From assembly GCA_026981985.1 (NCBI GenBank), contig JALSHZ010000052.1:1-64000 (forward strand): a DNA stretch of 64,000 bases. Direction: 5' to 3'. This DNA comes from Gammaproteobacteria bacterium (GTDB lineage Bacteria; Pseudomonadota; Gammaproteobacteria; UWMA-0217). The notes below the pieces were generated by a model. The model saw only the letters and a program-made list of their open reading frames with translations. It made no database searches and was not told where the DNA came from. The translations under genes and the position numbers were made by a program. Positions 1-8,879 of this stretch are shown one piece after another; the stretch's first letter is position 1; each line of letters begins with the position of its first letter.

Positions 1-172
1 CGGAACTTGAGTTAAGAATAATGGGGCCTCGGCCACATTTTTTTACCGCCGTAGCCGGGAGTGTTTCCCCTTGCCCGATCCGGCGCCATGCCGCGGTTGC
101 ATCGCATGTGATAATCGAACACAGACGATTCATTGACAGTGTTTGTCCGATGAACAGCATGCCGGAGTGTGA

Positions 173-1342
173 ATGCAGCACGAATCCATGGTCTTCCAGC
201 TGTTTCTGGTGTTTGCCGGTGCAGCGGTATTGGCAACGGCTGCGCTGTGGGCGCGCCAGGCGCTGATCGTTGCCTATATCGTCCTTGGCATACTGTTGGG
301 ACCATCGGGCTTTGCCGTTCTGCCCGATACGGCATTCGTCGCCGGTATCGCCGAAATCGGCATTATCTTCCTGCTGTTCCTGCTCGGTCTGAATCTACAC
401 CCGCAGAAGCTTATTGCCCTGTTTCGTAGCGCGCTGTCTGTCACGCTGCTGAGCAGTGGCCTGTTTGCCGTTGTCGCAGCAATCCTTGCTGCGCTATTTG
501 GTTTTTCTGGCTGGGAGCTGTTGATCATCGCCGTGGCGTCGATGTTTTCCAGCACCATTATCGGCCTCAAGCTGCTGCCTACCTCGGTATTGCATCACCA
601 GCATACCGGTAGTGTGATCATCAGCATCCTGCTGTTGCAGGACATCCTCGCCATTCTCTGCTTGTTGGCGATTCGTGCTTGGGGTCTGGGCGAGACCACG
701 GTGCCGCAGTTGCTGCTGTTTCTGGCCAGTCTGCCGCTGCTGATCGGTTTTGCATTCCTCATGCAGCGCTGGCTGCTGACGCGTTTGCTGATGCGCTTCG
801 ACACGATTCGCGAATACGTCTTTCTGCTCGCCATCGGTTGGTGTCTGGGGTTGGCGGAGCTGGCGGCATGGCTGGGGCTGTCGGCGGAGATCGGCGCTTT
901 CATTGCAGGGATTGCGATTGCCGCCAACCCTGTTTCGATGTTCATCGCCGAAAGCCTGAAACCGCTGCGTGACTTCTTTCTGGTGTTGTTCTTCTTTGCG
1001 CTCGGTGCCGGGCTTGATCTGGCCATGATGCCGCAGCTGTGGCTGGCGGCTGCCATACTGGCAACTGCGATGCTGACGCTCAAGACATTGACCTTCCGGC
1101 AGTTGCTGACACGCGCCGGTGAGAGCAGGGCGCGTGCAGCTGAGATTGGCTTCCGGCTCGGACAGATGAGCGAGTTTTCCTTGCTGATTTCGGTGCTGGC
1201 GTTGTCGAACGGTCTGATTGGTGAGCGTGCCGCTTATCTCGTACAGATCGCCACGGTACTGACCTTCCTTGTTTCCCCTTATTTGATCGTGCTGCAGTAC
1301 CCGACGCCGATCGGAGTCAAGGATGCGTTGCGGCGAGATTGA
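173..1342 (+). CDS. Kef-type monovalent cation:proton antiporter (CPA2)
   Basis: This is an inner-membrane antiporter of the CPA2/KefB type, 389 residues and almost entirely hydrophobic, with about 11-13 predicted membrane spans. The LLQD motif near residues 154-157 and GAFIAGI near 240-246 match the ion-binding core of the Na+/H+ exchanger domain. It stops after the membrane domain and lacks the C-terminal RCK/TrkA-N nucleotide-binding domain of KefB and KefC, so ligand gating by glutathione adducts is not expected. The ATG at 173 has GGAG 6-9 bases upstream; ATG at 188 is a weaker alternative. It is followed 12 bases later by an inserted 199-bp element. The transported ion (K+ or Na+) cannot be told from sequence. 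A second, separate Kef-like gene lies at 8880-10070. Confidence 0.85.
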   Translation: MQHESMVFQLFLVFAGAAVLATAALWARQALIVAYIVLGILLGPSGFAVLPDTAFVAGIAEIGIIFLLFLLGLNLHPQKLIALFRSALSVTLLSSGLFAVVAAILAALFGFSGWELLIIAVASMFSSTIIGLKLLPTSVLHHQHTGSVIISILLLQDILAILCLLAIRAWGLGETTVPQLLLFLASLPLLIGFAFLMQRWLLTRLLMRFDTIREYVFLLAIGWCLGLAELAAWLGLSAEIGAFIAGIAIAANPVSMFIAESLKPLRDFFLVLFFFALGAGLDLAMMPQLWLAAAILATAMLTLKTLTFRQLLTRAGESRARAAEIGFRLGQMSEFSLLISVLALSNGLIGERAAYLVQIATVLTFLVSPYLIVLQYPTPIGVKDALRRD

Positions 1343-1354
1343 GCAAGGTGCGAG

Positions 1355-1553
1355 GTAACTACTCAGCTCACCACTGGAATGCGCCATCTCTGCGTCGCCT
1401 ACATGGATGTAGGTGAGGGGCGTGAGCAGGATGCGGAAGCTTTGGGAAATGGTCATTTACACGCGTAAACTCACATTTCCCGCCTTGATCTGACGCATTC
1501 CAGCGGCAATCTGAGCAGTTACGGCTCTACTTGAGCGGACTCTGAATAGTTAC
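1355..1553 (-). mobile_element. MITE-like element, copy A (199 bp)
   Basis: This is a short non-autonomous element with ends GTAACTACTCAG on the left and CTGAATAGTTAC on the right. It has an additional inner copy of the end (CTGAGCAGTTAC) 31 bp inside the right end. It is flanked by the perfect 8-bp direct repeat GGTGCGAG (1347-1354 and 1554-1561). The interior carries nested inverted repeats, including CCTACAT/ATGTAGG and GGGAAATG/CATTTCCC, so the whole can fold into one long hairpin. It is a near-exact reverse complement of copy B at 2508-2706. No transposase is encoded. GTAA-type ends with an 8-bp duplication fit mobilisation by an IS66-family transposase; that assignment is inference. Confidence 0.9.
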
Positions 1554-1685
1554 GGTGCGAGCTAAGTCTGACTGTTCAGGTCAGCACCAAGGGTGAAGCG
1601 AAATATGATAGATTTCCTGTCTGTATCCGGCTGTTTTCGCTCAGGTAGCACGAGCATGGCGGGCTATATCCATAGATTGGGGAGC

Positions 1686-1829
1686 GTGTCGTTTTACGAC
1701 ACCCTCGCGCGGCACACGGAAGTGCCGCCAGATTCAACAACGACTAAGTTGTTGAATCTGTGAGGAAAGGAAAAGTCGCACTTTTTCCTTTCCGTGTGTC
1801 GCAAAGCCCCGGATGGGCTTTTGCGACAC
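1686..1829 (+). promoter_or_regulatory. Array of five adjacent hairpins in the leader of the response regulator
   Basis: Five perfect or near-perfect inverted repeats follow each other with only 0-6 bases between them. They are GTGTCG/CGACAC (1686-1702), GCGGCAC/GTGCCGC (1709-1728, loop ACGGAA), a 13-bp arm pair starting CAGATTC (1729-1760), GGAAAGGAAAA/TTTTCCTTTCC (1764-1793) and GTGTCGCAAAGCCC with its partner (1796-1829, loop CGGAT). The array ends 21 bases before the ATG of the regulator and leaves the Shine-Dalgarno AAGGAAG free. The sequence CGACACCCTC follows both the first and the last hairpin. Two loops carry GGA, and ACGGA in the second fits the ANGGA site bound by CsrA. That suggests a structured 5' UTR or small RNA; the function is inferred. 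Confidence 0.6.
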
Positions 1830-1850
1830 CCTCTTAGATAAGGAAGAAAA

Positions 1851-2534
1851 ATGAAGTTTCTCGTTGCCGATGACCATGAGTTGATCCGGGAAGGTCTTCG
1901 CGCGCAGTTGCAGGCGCTGCATCCTGACGCTGCGGTGGAGGAGGCATCCACCATGGATGAAGTGCTCGCCGCCGTTGAGGGGGAGGGTGTGGTAGATCTG
2001 CTGTTGCTGGACCTGGGCATGCCGGGTGGAGATGGCATGTCGGTGTTGGCACAGCTATGCAATCGCTACCCCGATATGCCAATCGCCGTTGTGTCTGCAT
2101 CGGAAGACCGCACAACGATAGAAAAGGCCATCGACTACGGCGCCGCAGGTTATATCCCCAAGTCGATGGCGATGAATGTGATGGTGAATGCGATCCGCTT
2201 GATCCTGTCTGGCGGTGTCTATCTGCCAGTAAGTCTGCTACGTGGCAGTCATGATGACCCGCAACCTGGTACCACGAGCAGCATGGAAAGAGATGATCGG
2301 CCCGCGCCTGAACCATTGACGCAACGCCAGGTCGATGTGCTCTGTTTGATGTGTGAAGGCATGGCAAACAAGGAAATTGCGCGGCAGCTTGGTATTTCAC
2401 CGCATACCGTAAAAATCCACGTCGCCGCGATTCTGAAGGCACTGCATGTCGACAATCGCACACAGGCGACACGTCTGGCCGACAAGTACAATCTCTGTGA
2501 GCGCAAGGTAACTATTCAGCGTTCACTCAAGTAG
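1851..2534 (+). CDS. NarL/LuxR-family two-component response regulator
   Basis: A 227-residue response regulator. The N-terminal receiver has the acidic pair D7-D8, phosphoacceptor D54 in LLLDLGMPG and conserved K104. After a linker comes a LuxR/GerE helix-turn-helix at about 155-215 (LTQRQVDVL, NKEIARQLGIS, HTVKIH). It should bind DNA when phosphorylated; a likely partner is the BarA-like hybrid kinase downstream at about 6.2-8.9 kb, which ends in an Hpt domain. AAGGAAG precedes the ATG at a good distance. The last eight residues (VTIQRSLK) and the stop codon come from element copy B: without the insertion the protein would end at K219, because the first codon after the duplicated target is TAG. 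The HTH is intact, so the gene is probably functional. Confidence 0.9.
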   Translation: MKFLVADDHELIREGLRAQLQALHPDAAVEEASTMDEVLAAVEGEGVVDLLLLDLGMPGGDGMSVLAQLCNRYPDMPIAVVSASEDRTTIEKAIDYGAAGYIPKSMAMNVMVNAIRLILSGGVYLPVSLLRGSHDDPQPGTTSSMERDDRPAPEPLTQRQVDVLCLMCEGMANKEIARQLGISPHTVKIHVAAILKALHVDNRTQATRLADKYNLCERKVTIQRSLK

Positions 2535-2706
2535 AACCGTAACTGCTCAGATTGCCGCTGGAATGCGTCAGATCAAGGCGGGAAATGTGAGTTTACGCGT
2601 GTAAATGACCATTTCCCAAAGCTTCCGCATCCTGCTCACGCCCCTCACCTACATCCATGTAGGCGACGCAGAGATGGCGCATTCCAGTGGTGAGCTGAGT
2701 AGTTAC
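2508..2706 (+). mobile_element. MITE-like element, copy B (199 bp)
   Basis: This is the reverse-complement partner of copy A, with the same 199-bp length and architecture: an outer end at 2508, an inner repeat of the end at 2539, and the single end CTGAGTAGTTAC finishing at 2706. It is flanked by the perfect 8-bp direct repeat AGCGCAAG (2500-2507 and 2707-2714). The insertion lies between the last sense codon and the TAG of the response regulator and supplies a new in-frame stop at 2532-2534. Copies A and B form an inverted pair around the regulator and its hairpin leader. Confidence 0.9.
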
Positions 2707-2889
2707 AGCGCAAGTAGTATTCGGGCTGGCCTCCAACAGCCCCGGCAACCCCTATTAGCATGTGGAGAAAGCAAACAATGGACAGAGCCAACCCCAGCCC
2801 CAACCCCAAGTTGATTTTATTAGCAAAATGCCTCGGTAGGTGGTGCAAGGCGTATCAGCGGGAAAATACGCTCGAAGGAGAGCTCGGAA

Positions 2890-4986
2890 ATGTGGGCTAG
2901 CCACTGTGGCCATTTGCGGCGAATGGCCACAGGGTTTGCTGCAACGGTATGCACGCTGACACACATGTCCGCTGCGGCCTCCGGCGTGGCGAGCCACACG
3001 ATGGCCGAAGAGGAAAAGGCATTCTTTGCGGATATTCCGATCGTCATGTCCGCAACCCGCCTGCCGCAGCCGTTGCTGGAATCGCCGGTGTCGACGACAG
3101 TGCTTACACGGGAAATGATCGAAGCCTCGGGGTTCAACGAAATTGCGGATCTGTTCCGGCTGGTGCCCGGGTTCCAGGTGGCGCATGCGACAGGCGGGCA
3201 TTTTGTCGTTGCCTACCACGGGCAGGAGTTCACCTTGGCTTCGCGCCTGGAGGTGCTCGTCGATGGCCGCTCCGTCTATGGCAACCTGCTGTCGAGCGTG
3301 CAGTGGAATACGCTCGGGATCGAACTGGAAGATATCGAGCGTATCGAAGTCATTCGTGGCCCCAACGCACCGGTATTCGGTGCCAACGCGATGGTTGCGA
3401 CGATCAATATCATTACCCGCCAGCCCTATGCGGAACAGGGTACCTGGGTGGATATCGCTGCCGGATCGTTACGCACCCGCGATTTTCTGTTACGCCATGC
3501 TGCGTCGCTTGGCGCGCTTGATTATCGTATCAGCCTCGGCTGGGAGGAAAATGACGGTTTCAGCGTGGATCCCGGGCAGGGCCCGGACTTCGATGACTCG
3601 CAACTGGGCAATGTCGTATTCCGAGGCGCCTGGACGCCAACGCTGGTGGACGACTTCGATATTCAGTTTGGTCTGACCACAGGTGAGGGCGCGACGCTGC
3701 ACCCGGAACCGGAAGACGAATCCAGCAATCACGACGGTGATGTGAAATCCCATTTCCAGTTTCTGCGCTGGTCGCGTGCTGCGTCGATGGAAGAGGAATT
3801 TTACTTGCAGTTTTACCATAACTACACGGATCAGCATGACCGTGTGGACTATGGTCCCCTGTCGCAACTTGCCGGTGTGTCGCCACTGCTGATTCCCTTT
3901 CTTACCGGGGGACAGCCAGACCAGACAATTGAAGCTGTTTATGCCGATGGCGTGTCAGAGCGATACGATCTCGAATTCCAGCATCGCAAGCCTGTGTCGG
4001 ATGCCATGCGCATCGTCTGGGGAAGTGGTGTGCGCATGGATCGGCTGCGCAGCAAGGCACACTTGAACCAGGATGATTTTGTCGACAGTGTCTCGGCCCG
4101 AGTTTTCGGCAATGGTGAATGGAAGCTTAGTGACAAGCTTTCCCTGCATTTGGGTGCGATGATCGAACACAATGACTCGATTGGCCTGTTCGGTTCCGGG
4201 CGCATCGCTGCCAACTACCGTTTGGCGCCAAATCAGGCATTGCGTGCCAGCCTGAGTTCGGCTCAGCGCAGCCCCTCGATTCTCGAAGAGCATTGGGACT
4301 ATCTGCTGCGGTTCAAAGATGGTACGCCATTGAACCAAGTATTCCTGTCGCCTGGCGATCTTGAACCTGAGGCCATTGTGGCGGCGGAGCTGGGCTACGC
4401 TTATATTGCCGAAGGGGGAGGCTTGCAGTTCGATGCCAAGCTGTTTTACGAGCGCGCAAGTGATGTGATTTCAAACTACCGTGATCTGGATTACCCAGAT
4501 CCCTATTTTTCGGATGGTGCTGAAATCATCATCAATGATGATAGTTTTCGCATCAGCGGTCTCGAGGGTTCGATCCGATGGCGCCCCGGCGCCAGTGATC
4601 TTCTGTCGTTGCAATATTCGATCACCAAAAGCCGCCGGGTACTCAGTAGAGGTGGTGAGAATGAGCCGCTGAGAATTGACCATGATGCGACCCCGACCAG
4701 CACCTGTAGCCTGCTCTATATACACGACTTCGATCATGGTCTCAGTACCAGTCTCGGTTACTACTATCGCTCAGTCTTGAAATGGGTTGGCGATGGAGAC
4801 CGTGTCCCGGCTCATCACCGCTTCGATCTACGCTTGGCAAAAAGTTTTTCTGCCGGTCATAAGGACGGCAAGATTGAATTCATCGCGCAGAACATGGGGG
4901 ACGACTATCAGGAATACATCAGTGAGAAATCGGGCAGAACAACATTCGAAACCCGATATTTCGTCAAGTTGGGGTTTCATTATTGA
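2890..4986 (+). CDS. TonB-dependent outer-membrane receptor
   Basis: A 698-residue outer-membrane receptor. A basic, hydrophobic N-terminus looks like a signal peptide ending near residue 38. The plug domain follows at about 50-165, with the typical segments VSTTVLTREMIEASG, IERIEVIRGPNAPVFG and NAMVATINIIT. The rest is a beta-rich barrel ending in an aromatic residue (FHY), as expected for Bam-dependent assembly. AAGGAG stands about 10 bases before the ATG. The substrate is unknown: no haem or cobalamin signature was recognised. The neighbours are a periplasmic ABC_sub_bind protein and a hybrid kinase on the same strand, which suggests a receptor tied to a sensory circuit rather than to a dedicated inner-membrane importer, as none is present here. 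Confidence 0.92.
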   Translation: MWASHCGHLRRMATGFAATVCTLTHMSAAASGVASHTMAEEEKAFFADIPIVMSATRLPQPLLESPVSTTVLTREMIEASGFNEIADLFRLVPGFQVAHATGGHFVVAYHGQEFTLASRLEVLVDGRSVYGNLLSSVQWNTLGIELEDIERIEVIRGPNAPVFGANAMVATINIITRQPYAEQGTWVDIAAGSLRTRDFLLRHAASLGALDYRISLGWEENDGFSVDPGQGPDFDDSQLGNVVFRGAWTPTLVDDFDIQFGLTTGEGATLHPEPEDESSNHDGDVKSHFQFLRWSRAASMEEEFYLQFYHNYTDQHDRVDYGPLSQLAGVSPLLIPFLTGGQPDQTIEAVYADGVSERYDLEFQHRKPVSDAMRIVWGSGVRMDRLRSKAHLNQDDFVDSVSARVFGNGEWKLSDKLSLHLGAMIEHNDSIGLFGSGRIAANYRLAPNQALRASLSSAQRSPSILEEHWDYLLRFKDGTPLNQVFLSPGDLEPEAIVAAELGYAYIAEGGGLQFDAKLFYERASDVISNYRDLDYPDPYFSDGAEIIINDDSFRISGLEGSIRWRPGASDLLSLQYSITKSRRVLSRGGENEPLRIDHDATPTSTCSLLYIHDFDHGLSTSLGYYYRSVLKWVGDGDRVPAHHRFDLRLAKSFSAGHKDGKIEFIAQNMGDDYQEYISEKSGRTTFETRYFVKLGFHY

Positions 4987-4987
4987 T

Positions 4988-5007
4988 CCGGCAATAAATC
5001 TTGCCGG
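4988..5007 (+). terminator. Hairpin after the TonB receptor
   Basis: CCGGCAA and TTGCCGG form a 7-bp perfect stem with a 6-base loop directly after the stop codon of the receptor. There is no long T-run, so this is a weak or factor-assisted terminator at best. Confidence 0.4.
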
Positions 5008-5129
5008 GTAGATAATGATTGGATGGCAGTTTGATAAACAGGTTTCAGTGTTAGCGAAACTGAAAAATAAAATTGGTGTGACAAAATACCACAGTGTGGT
5101 GGGGGCCATGACAATATTGACAAAGCAGT

Positions 5130-6185
5130 ATGTATGGGCTTGGTGCTGCAATAAGGCTGGGAGAGGCGTTAGCGCTTGAACCAGTGATGTTGTTCACTGA
5201 ACAAATTGGGGAGCGTCTGCAACGGCATACCGTGTTGCCGATGATATTGCTGTGGATTTGTTTTATTGCCTCCGGCAGTGTACACGCAGCCTCAATAGAA
5301 ATTGTCTTGAGCAGTGATAGTGATGAGTACCATCAAGTGGCCAGTCGAATTCATGAAGCATTGCGCGATTCTCGCCACCACGCCGAGAGTGTAGCGACAA
5401 GGTTGGCGCAATCGCTCGATGCCGATAGTAATAACGCGGTGCTGAAAGATAGCAGGCTGGTTGTTGCGGTCGGTGTCCGCGCATTGAAGAAAATCCTCGA
5501 CGGGCCGATGGAATTTCCTGTGTATGCGGTACTCGTGCCCTATGCCAGTTACAGCAAACTACTCGATGGGATCGAAGCTAAGGGCAGAGCATCGATCAAA
5601 CAAAATGTGTCCGCTTTGTATCTCGACCAGCCACTGCACCGGCAGCTGGCACTGGCTAACGCACTCGGGGATCGCTTTCGGGTAGTCGGTATCCTGCTCG
5701 CCGAGACTTCCGATTTTGATGTCGCGTCCCTGGTGGCGGAAGCAAAGCAGCTGGGCATGGCGTTACGGGATATTCGTGTTGCCAGCAGCAGGGAGATCGT
5801 TCCGGCACTGAAACGTACCAAACGCAAGATTGATATCCTGCTGACCATGTTCGACCCCAGTTTCATCGATACCCAGACGATCAAGCAGATTCTCTATTTT
5901 TCCTATCATCGCCGTCTTCCCGTGCTGGGTTATTCGCATGCGATGGTCAAGGCTGGTGCGCTGGCGGCCATTTTCAGTACCCCTAAGCAGATAGGGCAGC
6001 ATGCTGCCGAGGAGATTATCGACGCATTGGACTCTGATCCAGTGCGGCTGTCACCACCAGGTTTCCCGAAGTACTACCAGGCTATCTGTAATGCCGCGGT
6101 GGCCGACTATTTCAATCTGCATGTGGATTGCAGCCTCGCATCACTCTCTCACCCTGGGCCCCAACCGGCAAGTGGTGGCCAGTAG
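5130..6185 (+). CDS. Exported ABC_sub_bind-family periplasmic protein
   Basis: This is a 351-residue open frame whose mature part resembles the ABC-type uncharacterised substrate-binding proteins (PF04392-like). It has two alpha/beta lobes with strands such as RLVVAVGVRALKKIL, RVVGILLAE and PVLGYSHAMVKAGALAAIFSTPKQIGQHAAEEI, the last being the usual C-terminal helix of that family. A signal peptide (MILLWICFIASGSVHA) is preceded by extra residues. The true start is therefore probably the ATG at 5187 or 5241 rather than 5130; no start has a convincing Shine-Dalgarno. No ABC permease or ATPase is nearby. The gene is followed directly by a hybrid histidine kinase with a short periplasmic sensor, so a role as a ligand-sensing partner for that kinase is plausible but inferred. 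Confidence 0.75.
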   Translation: MYGLGAAIRLGEALALEPVMLFTEQIGERLQRHTVLPMILLWICFIASGSVHAASIEIVLSSDSDEYHQVASRIHEALRDSRHHAESVATRLAQSLDADSNNAVLKDSRLVVAVGVRALKKILDGPMEFPVYAVLVPYASYSKLLDGIEAKGRASIKQNVSALYLDQPLHRQLALANALGDRFRVVGILLAETSDFDVASLVAEAKQLGMALRDIRVASSREIVPALKRTKRKIDILLTMFDPSFIDTQTIKQILYFSYHRRLPVLGYSHAMVKAGALAAIFSTPKQIGQHAAEEIIDALDSDPVRLSPPGFPKYYQAICNAAVADYFNLHVDCSLASLSHPGPQPASGGQ

Positions 6186-8866
6186 TGGTGCATCTGAGGT
6201 TTCAGCATGGTTGGGGAATCCGCAAGCGTGTCTTGTTTCTCGCCATTGTGCCGATGTTTCTGGTCTCGATCATGATCGGTTTCTATTTGACGCAGGCACA
6301 TCTTGGTTATATGCAAGAGACCATGGCAAAACGGGGTGAAGATATTGCGCGCAACCTCGGCCTTGCCAGTGAATTCAGTCTGTTGATCGAGGATAGAAAG
6401 CACCTGAAAACGCTCGTGGATCGGACTTACTTCGGGCCTGAAATCGAGGCCGTCATTATTCTTGATAAGCGCGGTAATGTCATGGCGAAGAGATTTCGTG
6501 ATGGCTTTGCGGAACGGGTTCATGACAGCGATGTACAAGGCAGCCTGTGGGAGTTTTATGTCGATGTGGAAACAACATCGGTCGCTGAAAATGAAAGCGA
6601 AGAGTTACTCGGCCCAGCGCAAAGCCGGCAGCTGGGTAGGGTGATCGTTTATGTGTCGCGCGAGCATCTGCAGAACACAGCGCGCCAAGTCATTGTGCGC
6701 AGTATTCTCTTTATCCTTTTTGGTCTGTTGTTCGCGTCATTGCTCGCCTTACTGCTGGCGCGGGAAATACTCGCACCGATTCAGCGTATCACCGATCTTG
6801 TCGGGCGGGTTCAGCGCGGTGATCTTTCATCACGCCTGGCGCGTAAGAGCGGTGCTGAGATCGGCGAACTTGAACAGGGTATCAATCGTATGGTCAGAAC
6901 CATCGAAGGCACCCGGAAGGAGCTGGAGGAGCAGGTTGCCAAGGCAACTGCACGGCTGCAGGAAACGGTTGCTGCATTGCAAGAGAAAAATACTGCCCTG
7001 GAGGCCTCGCGCCGTGAAGCCATTGAAGCCGGGCAGGCCAAGGAGCGTTTCCTGGCGCATGTCAGTCACGAATTGCGCACGCCGTTGAATGCGATCGTCG
7101 GCTTTGCCGAGTTGCTGGAAAAAGACCCGCAGGCAAATGAAACGCGTGAGTATACCTGGGTCATCAGCAATGCCAGCCGGCAGTTGTTGGCAGTGATCAA
7201 CGACGTACTCAGCTACTCTGAGTTGCGTGCCGGCACATTGACTATCGAAAAACAGTCGTTTCGCCCGGAAAACGTGCTTGAGGATGTTGTTTCACTGCTC
7301 AGTCTGGACGCGCACTGCAAGGGGCTGGAACTGGTCTTGCTGATTCATCGTGATACGCCACGCGAGGTTGTTGGCGATCCGGTTCGCTTCAGCCAGGTAT
7401 TGACCAACTTGCTGGTCAATGCGGTCAAGTTTACAGCGTCCGGGGAGATTCTGGTGGTCTCGGAGTCGATGATCGATGAGGATGGACGTCGCTACCACCT
7501 CGTGTCGGTCGAAGACTCTGGCATTGGTATTCCAGAGGCGCGGCGTGATGCCTTGTTCGAACCGTTCGTTCAGGGTGATAGCTCAATTCAGAAGCGCTAT
7601 GGTGGCACCGGGCTGGGATTGGCCATTTCGCGCTCGCTGATGGTGCTGATGGGCGGCAAAATCTGGCTTGCCGATAGCAGCCTGGGTGGCAGCCGGTTTT
7701 GCGTTGCGCTACCTGCCGGAGATGGTGAAAATATCGCAGCGCTGCAAGACGAACCGCTAGATGCGCTCCAGGCTGTCAAGGTGCTGGTCGTCGACAGCCA
7801 TGCGGTATCGAAACGCGCAATCAAAAACATGCTGCTCAGTTTTGGCATGGAGGTGTTTCTCCAGCCAAGTCGGCAGACGACGCAACAGGCGCTGAAAGCG
7901 GCGGCTGATACGGGAATGCCATTTCAGGTGCTCGTCACTGCTGGCAAGGGCGATGAATTTCCGCCGGAGCGGCTATTGTCGCTGTGCGATATTGCAGCTG
8001 ACCAGGAGATAGGTGTGCTGATCCTGATCAGTGATGAGGAGCAAGTCAGAGAGAAACAGCGCATTGTGGAACACAAACACGGGGTCGTGATTTCCACCAA
8101 GCCGATTCGTCGCCAAAGGCTATTTGAAAACCTGCAACAGGTTCTCGAGTACCGACCGCAGAAAATGACATCCGTGCCAAAGATCAAGACGATCCCTGCT
8201 GCCAATGCGCGGGTGCTGATTGCGGATGACAATGCATTTTCCCGCCAGCTCCTGCAGGCCAGCCTGGAACGATGCGGTATTGCGGTCGAAATGGTCACAG
8301 ATGGATTCGAGCTGGTCGAACAAGCGCGCCAGAAACAATATGACCTTATTTTTCTCGACATTCACATGCCGGCCATGGATGGCATCTCCGCGGCGCAGAT
8401 CATTCGCGAAGAGACCATCAACAACCTGACCTCGTTGGTTGCCGTCACGGCGGATCTGTTTACCCCCGCGACAAGCGCGCGGCAACAGCAGCTTTTCAAC
8501 GAAATACTCTATAAGCCGGTATCACCTGCCGCGGTTGCCGCAGTCGTTGAACGCATCCTGCCTGAGTTGACTGGGCAACTGCAGGAGAGGGTAGGCAGCG
8601 CACCGCCTACGGATGATCCGCACCAGACCGAGCGCTTCAAGGCCGCGCTTGATGAGCTGGTCGTGCAGTTGAAAGCGGCAGCAGCGCTGTCGGATCGTGA
8701 CGACATCAAGAATATTGCCCACCAGATCAATGGGCTGACGGGCTATTTTGGTCATCAGGCGCTGGCGCAAAAGGGTAGGGCGCTGGAGCAAAACGCGCTC
8801 AGTGACGCAATGGATGTCATCAAGGTGCTGGTCGATGACATCAGTTCGCTGGTCGCTTCGCTGTAG
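6128..8866 (+). CDS. BarA-like hybrid sensor histidine kinase with Hpt domain
   Basis: The domains in order are: membrane segment about 34-54; periplasmic sensor about 55-188; second membrane segment about 190-211; HAMP about 212-262; coiled coil to 305; HisKA with phospho-acceptor H314 in HVSHELRTPLN; HATPase with N-box, DSGIGIP and GGTGLGLAI to about 530; a degenerate receiver about 549-665; a complete receiver about 694-810 with phosphoacceptor D744 and K796; and a C-terminal Hpt domain with H865 in IAHQINGLTGYFG. The first receiver lacks an aspartate at the acceptor position. The open frame begins at ATG 6128, overlapping the previous gene by 58 bases. GTG at 6185 or 6188, at the preceding stop codon, is a more likely start by spacing. 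The tripartite layout matches BarA-type kinases that phosphorylate NarL-family regulators, such as the one at 1851. Confidence 0.93.
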   Translation: MQPRITLSPWAPTGKWWPVVVHLRFQHGWGIRKRVLFLAIVPMFLVSIMIGFYLTQAHLGYMQETMAKRGEDIARNLGLASEFSLLIEDRKHLKTLVDRTYFGPEIEAVIILDKRGNVMAKRFRDGFAERVHDSDVQGSLWEFYVDVETTSVAENESEELLGPAQSRQLGRVIVYVSREHLQNTARQVIVRSILFILFGLLFASLLALLLAREILAPIQRITDLVGRVQRGDLSSRLARKSGAEIGELEQGINRMVRTIEGTRKELEEQVAKATARLQETVAALQEKNTALEASRREAIEAGQAKERFLAHVSHELRTPLNAIVGFAELLEKDPQANETREYTWVISNASRQLLAVINDVLSYSELRAGTLTIEKQSFRPENVLEDVVSLLSLDAHCKGLELVLLIHRDTPREVVGDPVRFSQVLTNLLVNAVKFTASGEILVVSESMIDEDGRRYHLVSVEDSGIGIPEARRDALFEPFVQGDSSIQKRYGGTGLGLAISRSLMVLMGGKIWLADSSLGGSRFCVALPAGDGENIAALQDEPLDALQAVKVLVVDSHAVSKRAIKNMLLSFGMEVFLQPSRQTTQQALKAAADTGMPFQVLVTAGKGDEFPPERLLSLCDIAADQEIGVLILISDEEQVREKQRIVEHKHGVVISTKPIRRQRLFENLQQVLEYRPQKMTSVPKIKTIPAANARVLIADDNAFSRQLLQASLERCGIAVEMVTDGFELVEQARQKQYDLIFLDIHMPAMDGISAAQIIREETINNLTSLVAVTADLFTPATSARQQQLFNEILYKPVSPAAVAAVVERILPELTGQLQERVGSAPPTDDPHQTERFKAALDELVVQLKAAAALSDRDDIKNIAHQINGLTGYFGHQALAQKGRALEQNALSDAMDVIKVLVDDISSLVASL

Positions 8867-8879
8867 GCCGGCAAAGCCG

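Noticed and set aside
1-18. CGGAACTTGAGTTAAGAA resembles CCGAAACTTGAGTTAGAA at 47867-47884
   Set aside because: Too short and inexact to claim a repeat, and the left side is cut by the window edge.
494-1456. Long minus-strand frame over the first Kef gene
   Set aside because: It is antisense to a well-supported membrane protein and begins inside element copy A; the same first residues appear at 2605 only because that is copy B.
5107-5124. 18-base match CATGACAATATTGACAAA with one change at 39461-39478
   Set aside because: Both lie upstream of genes and contain TTGACA, but a single 18-base match with one mismatch is expected by chance in a 64-kb window, and no -10 box is clear.
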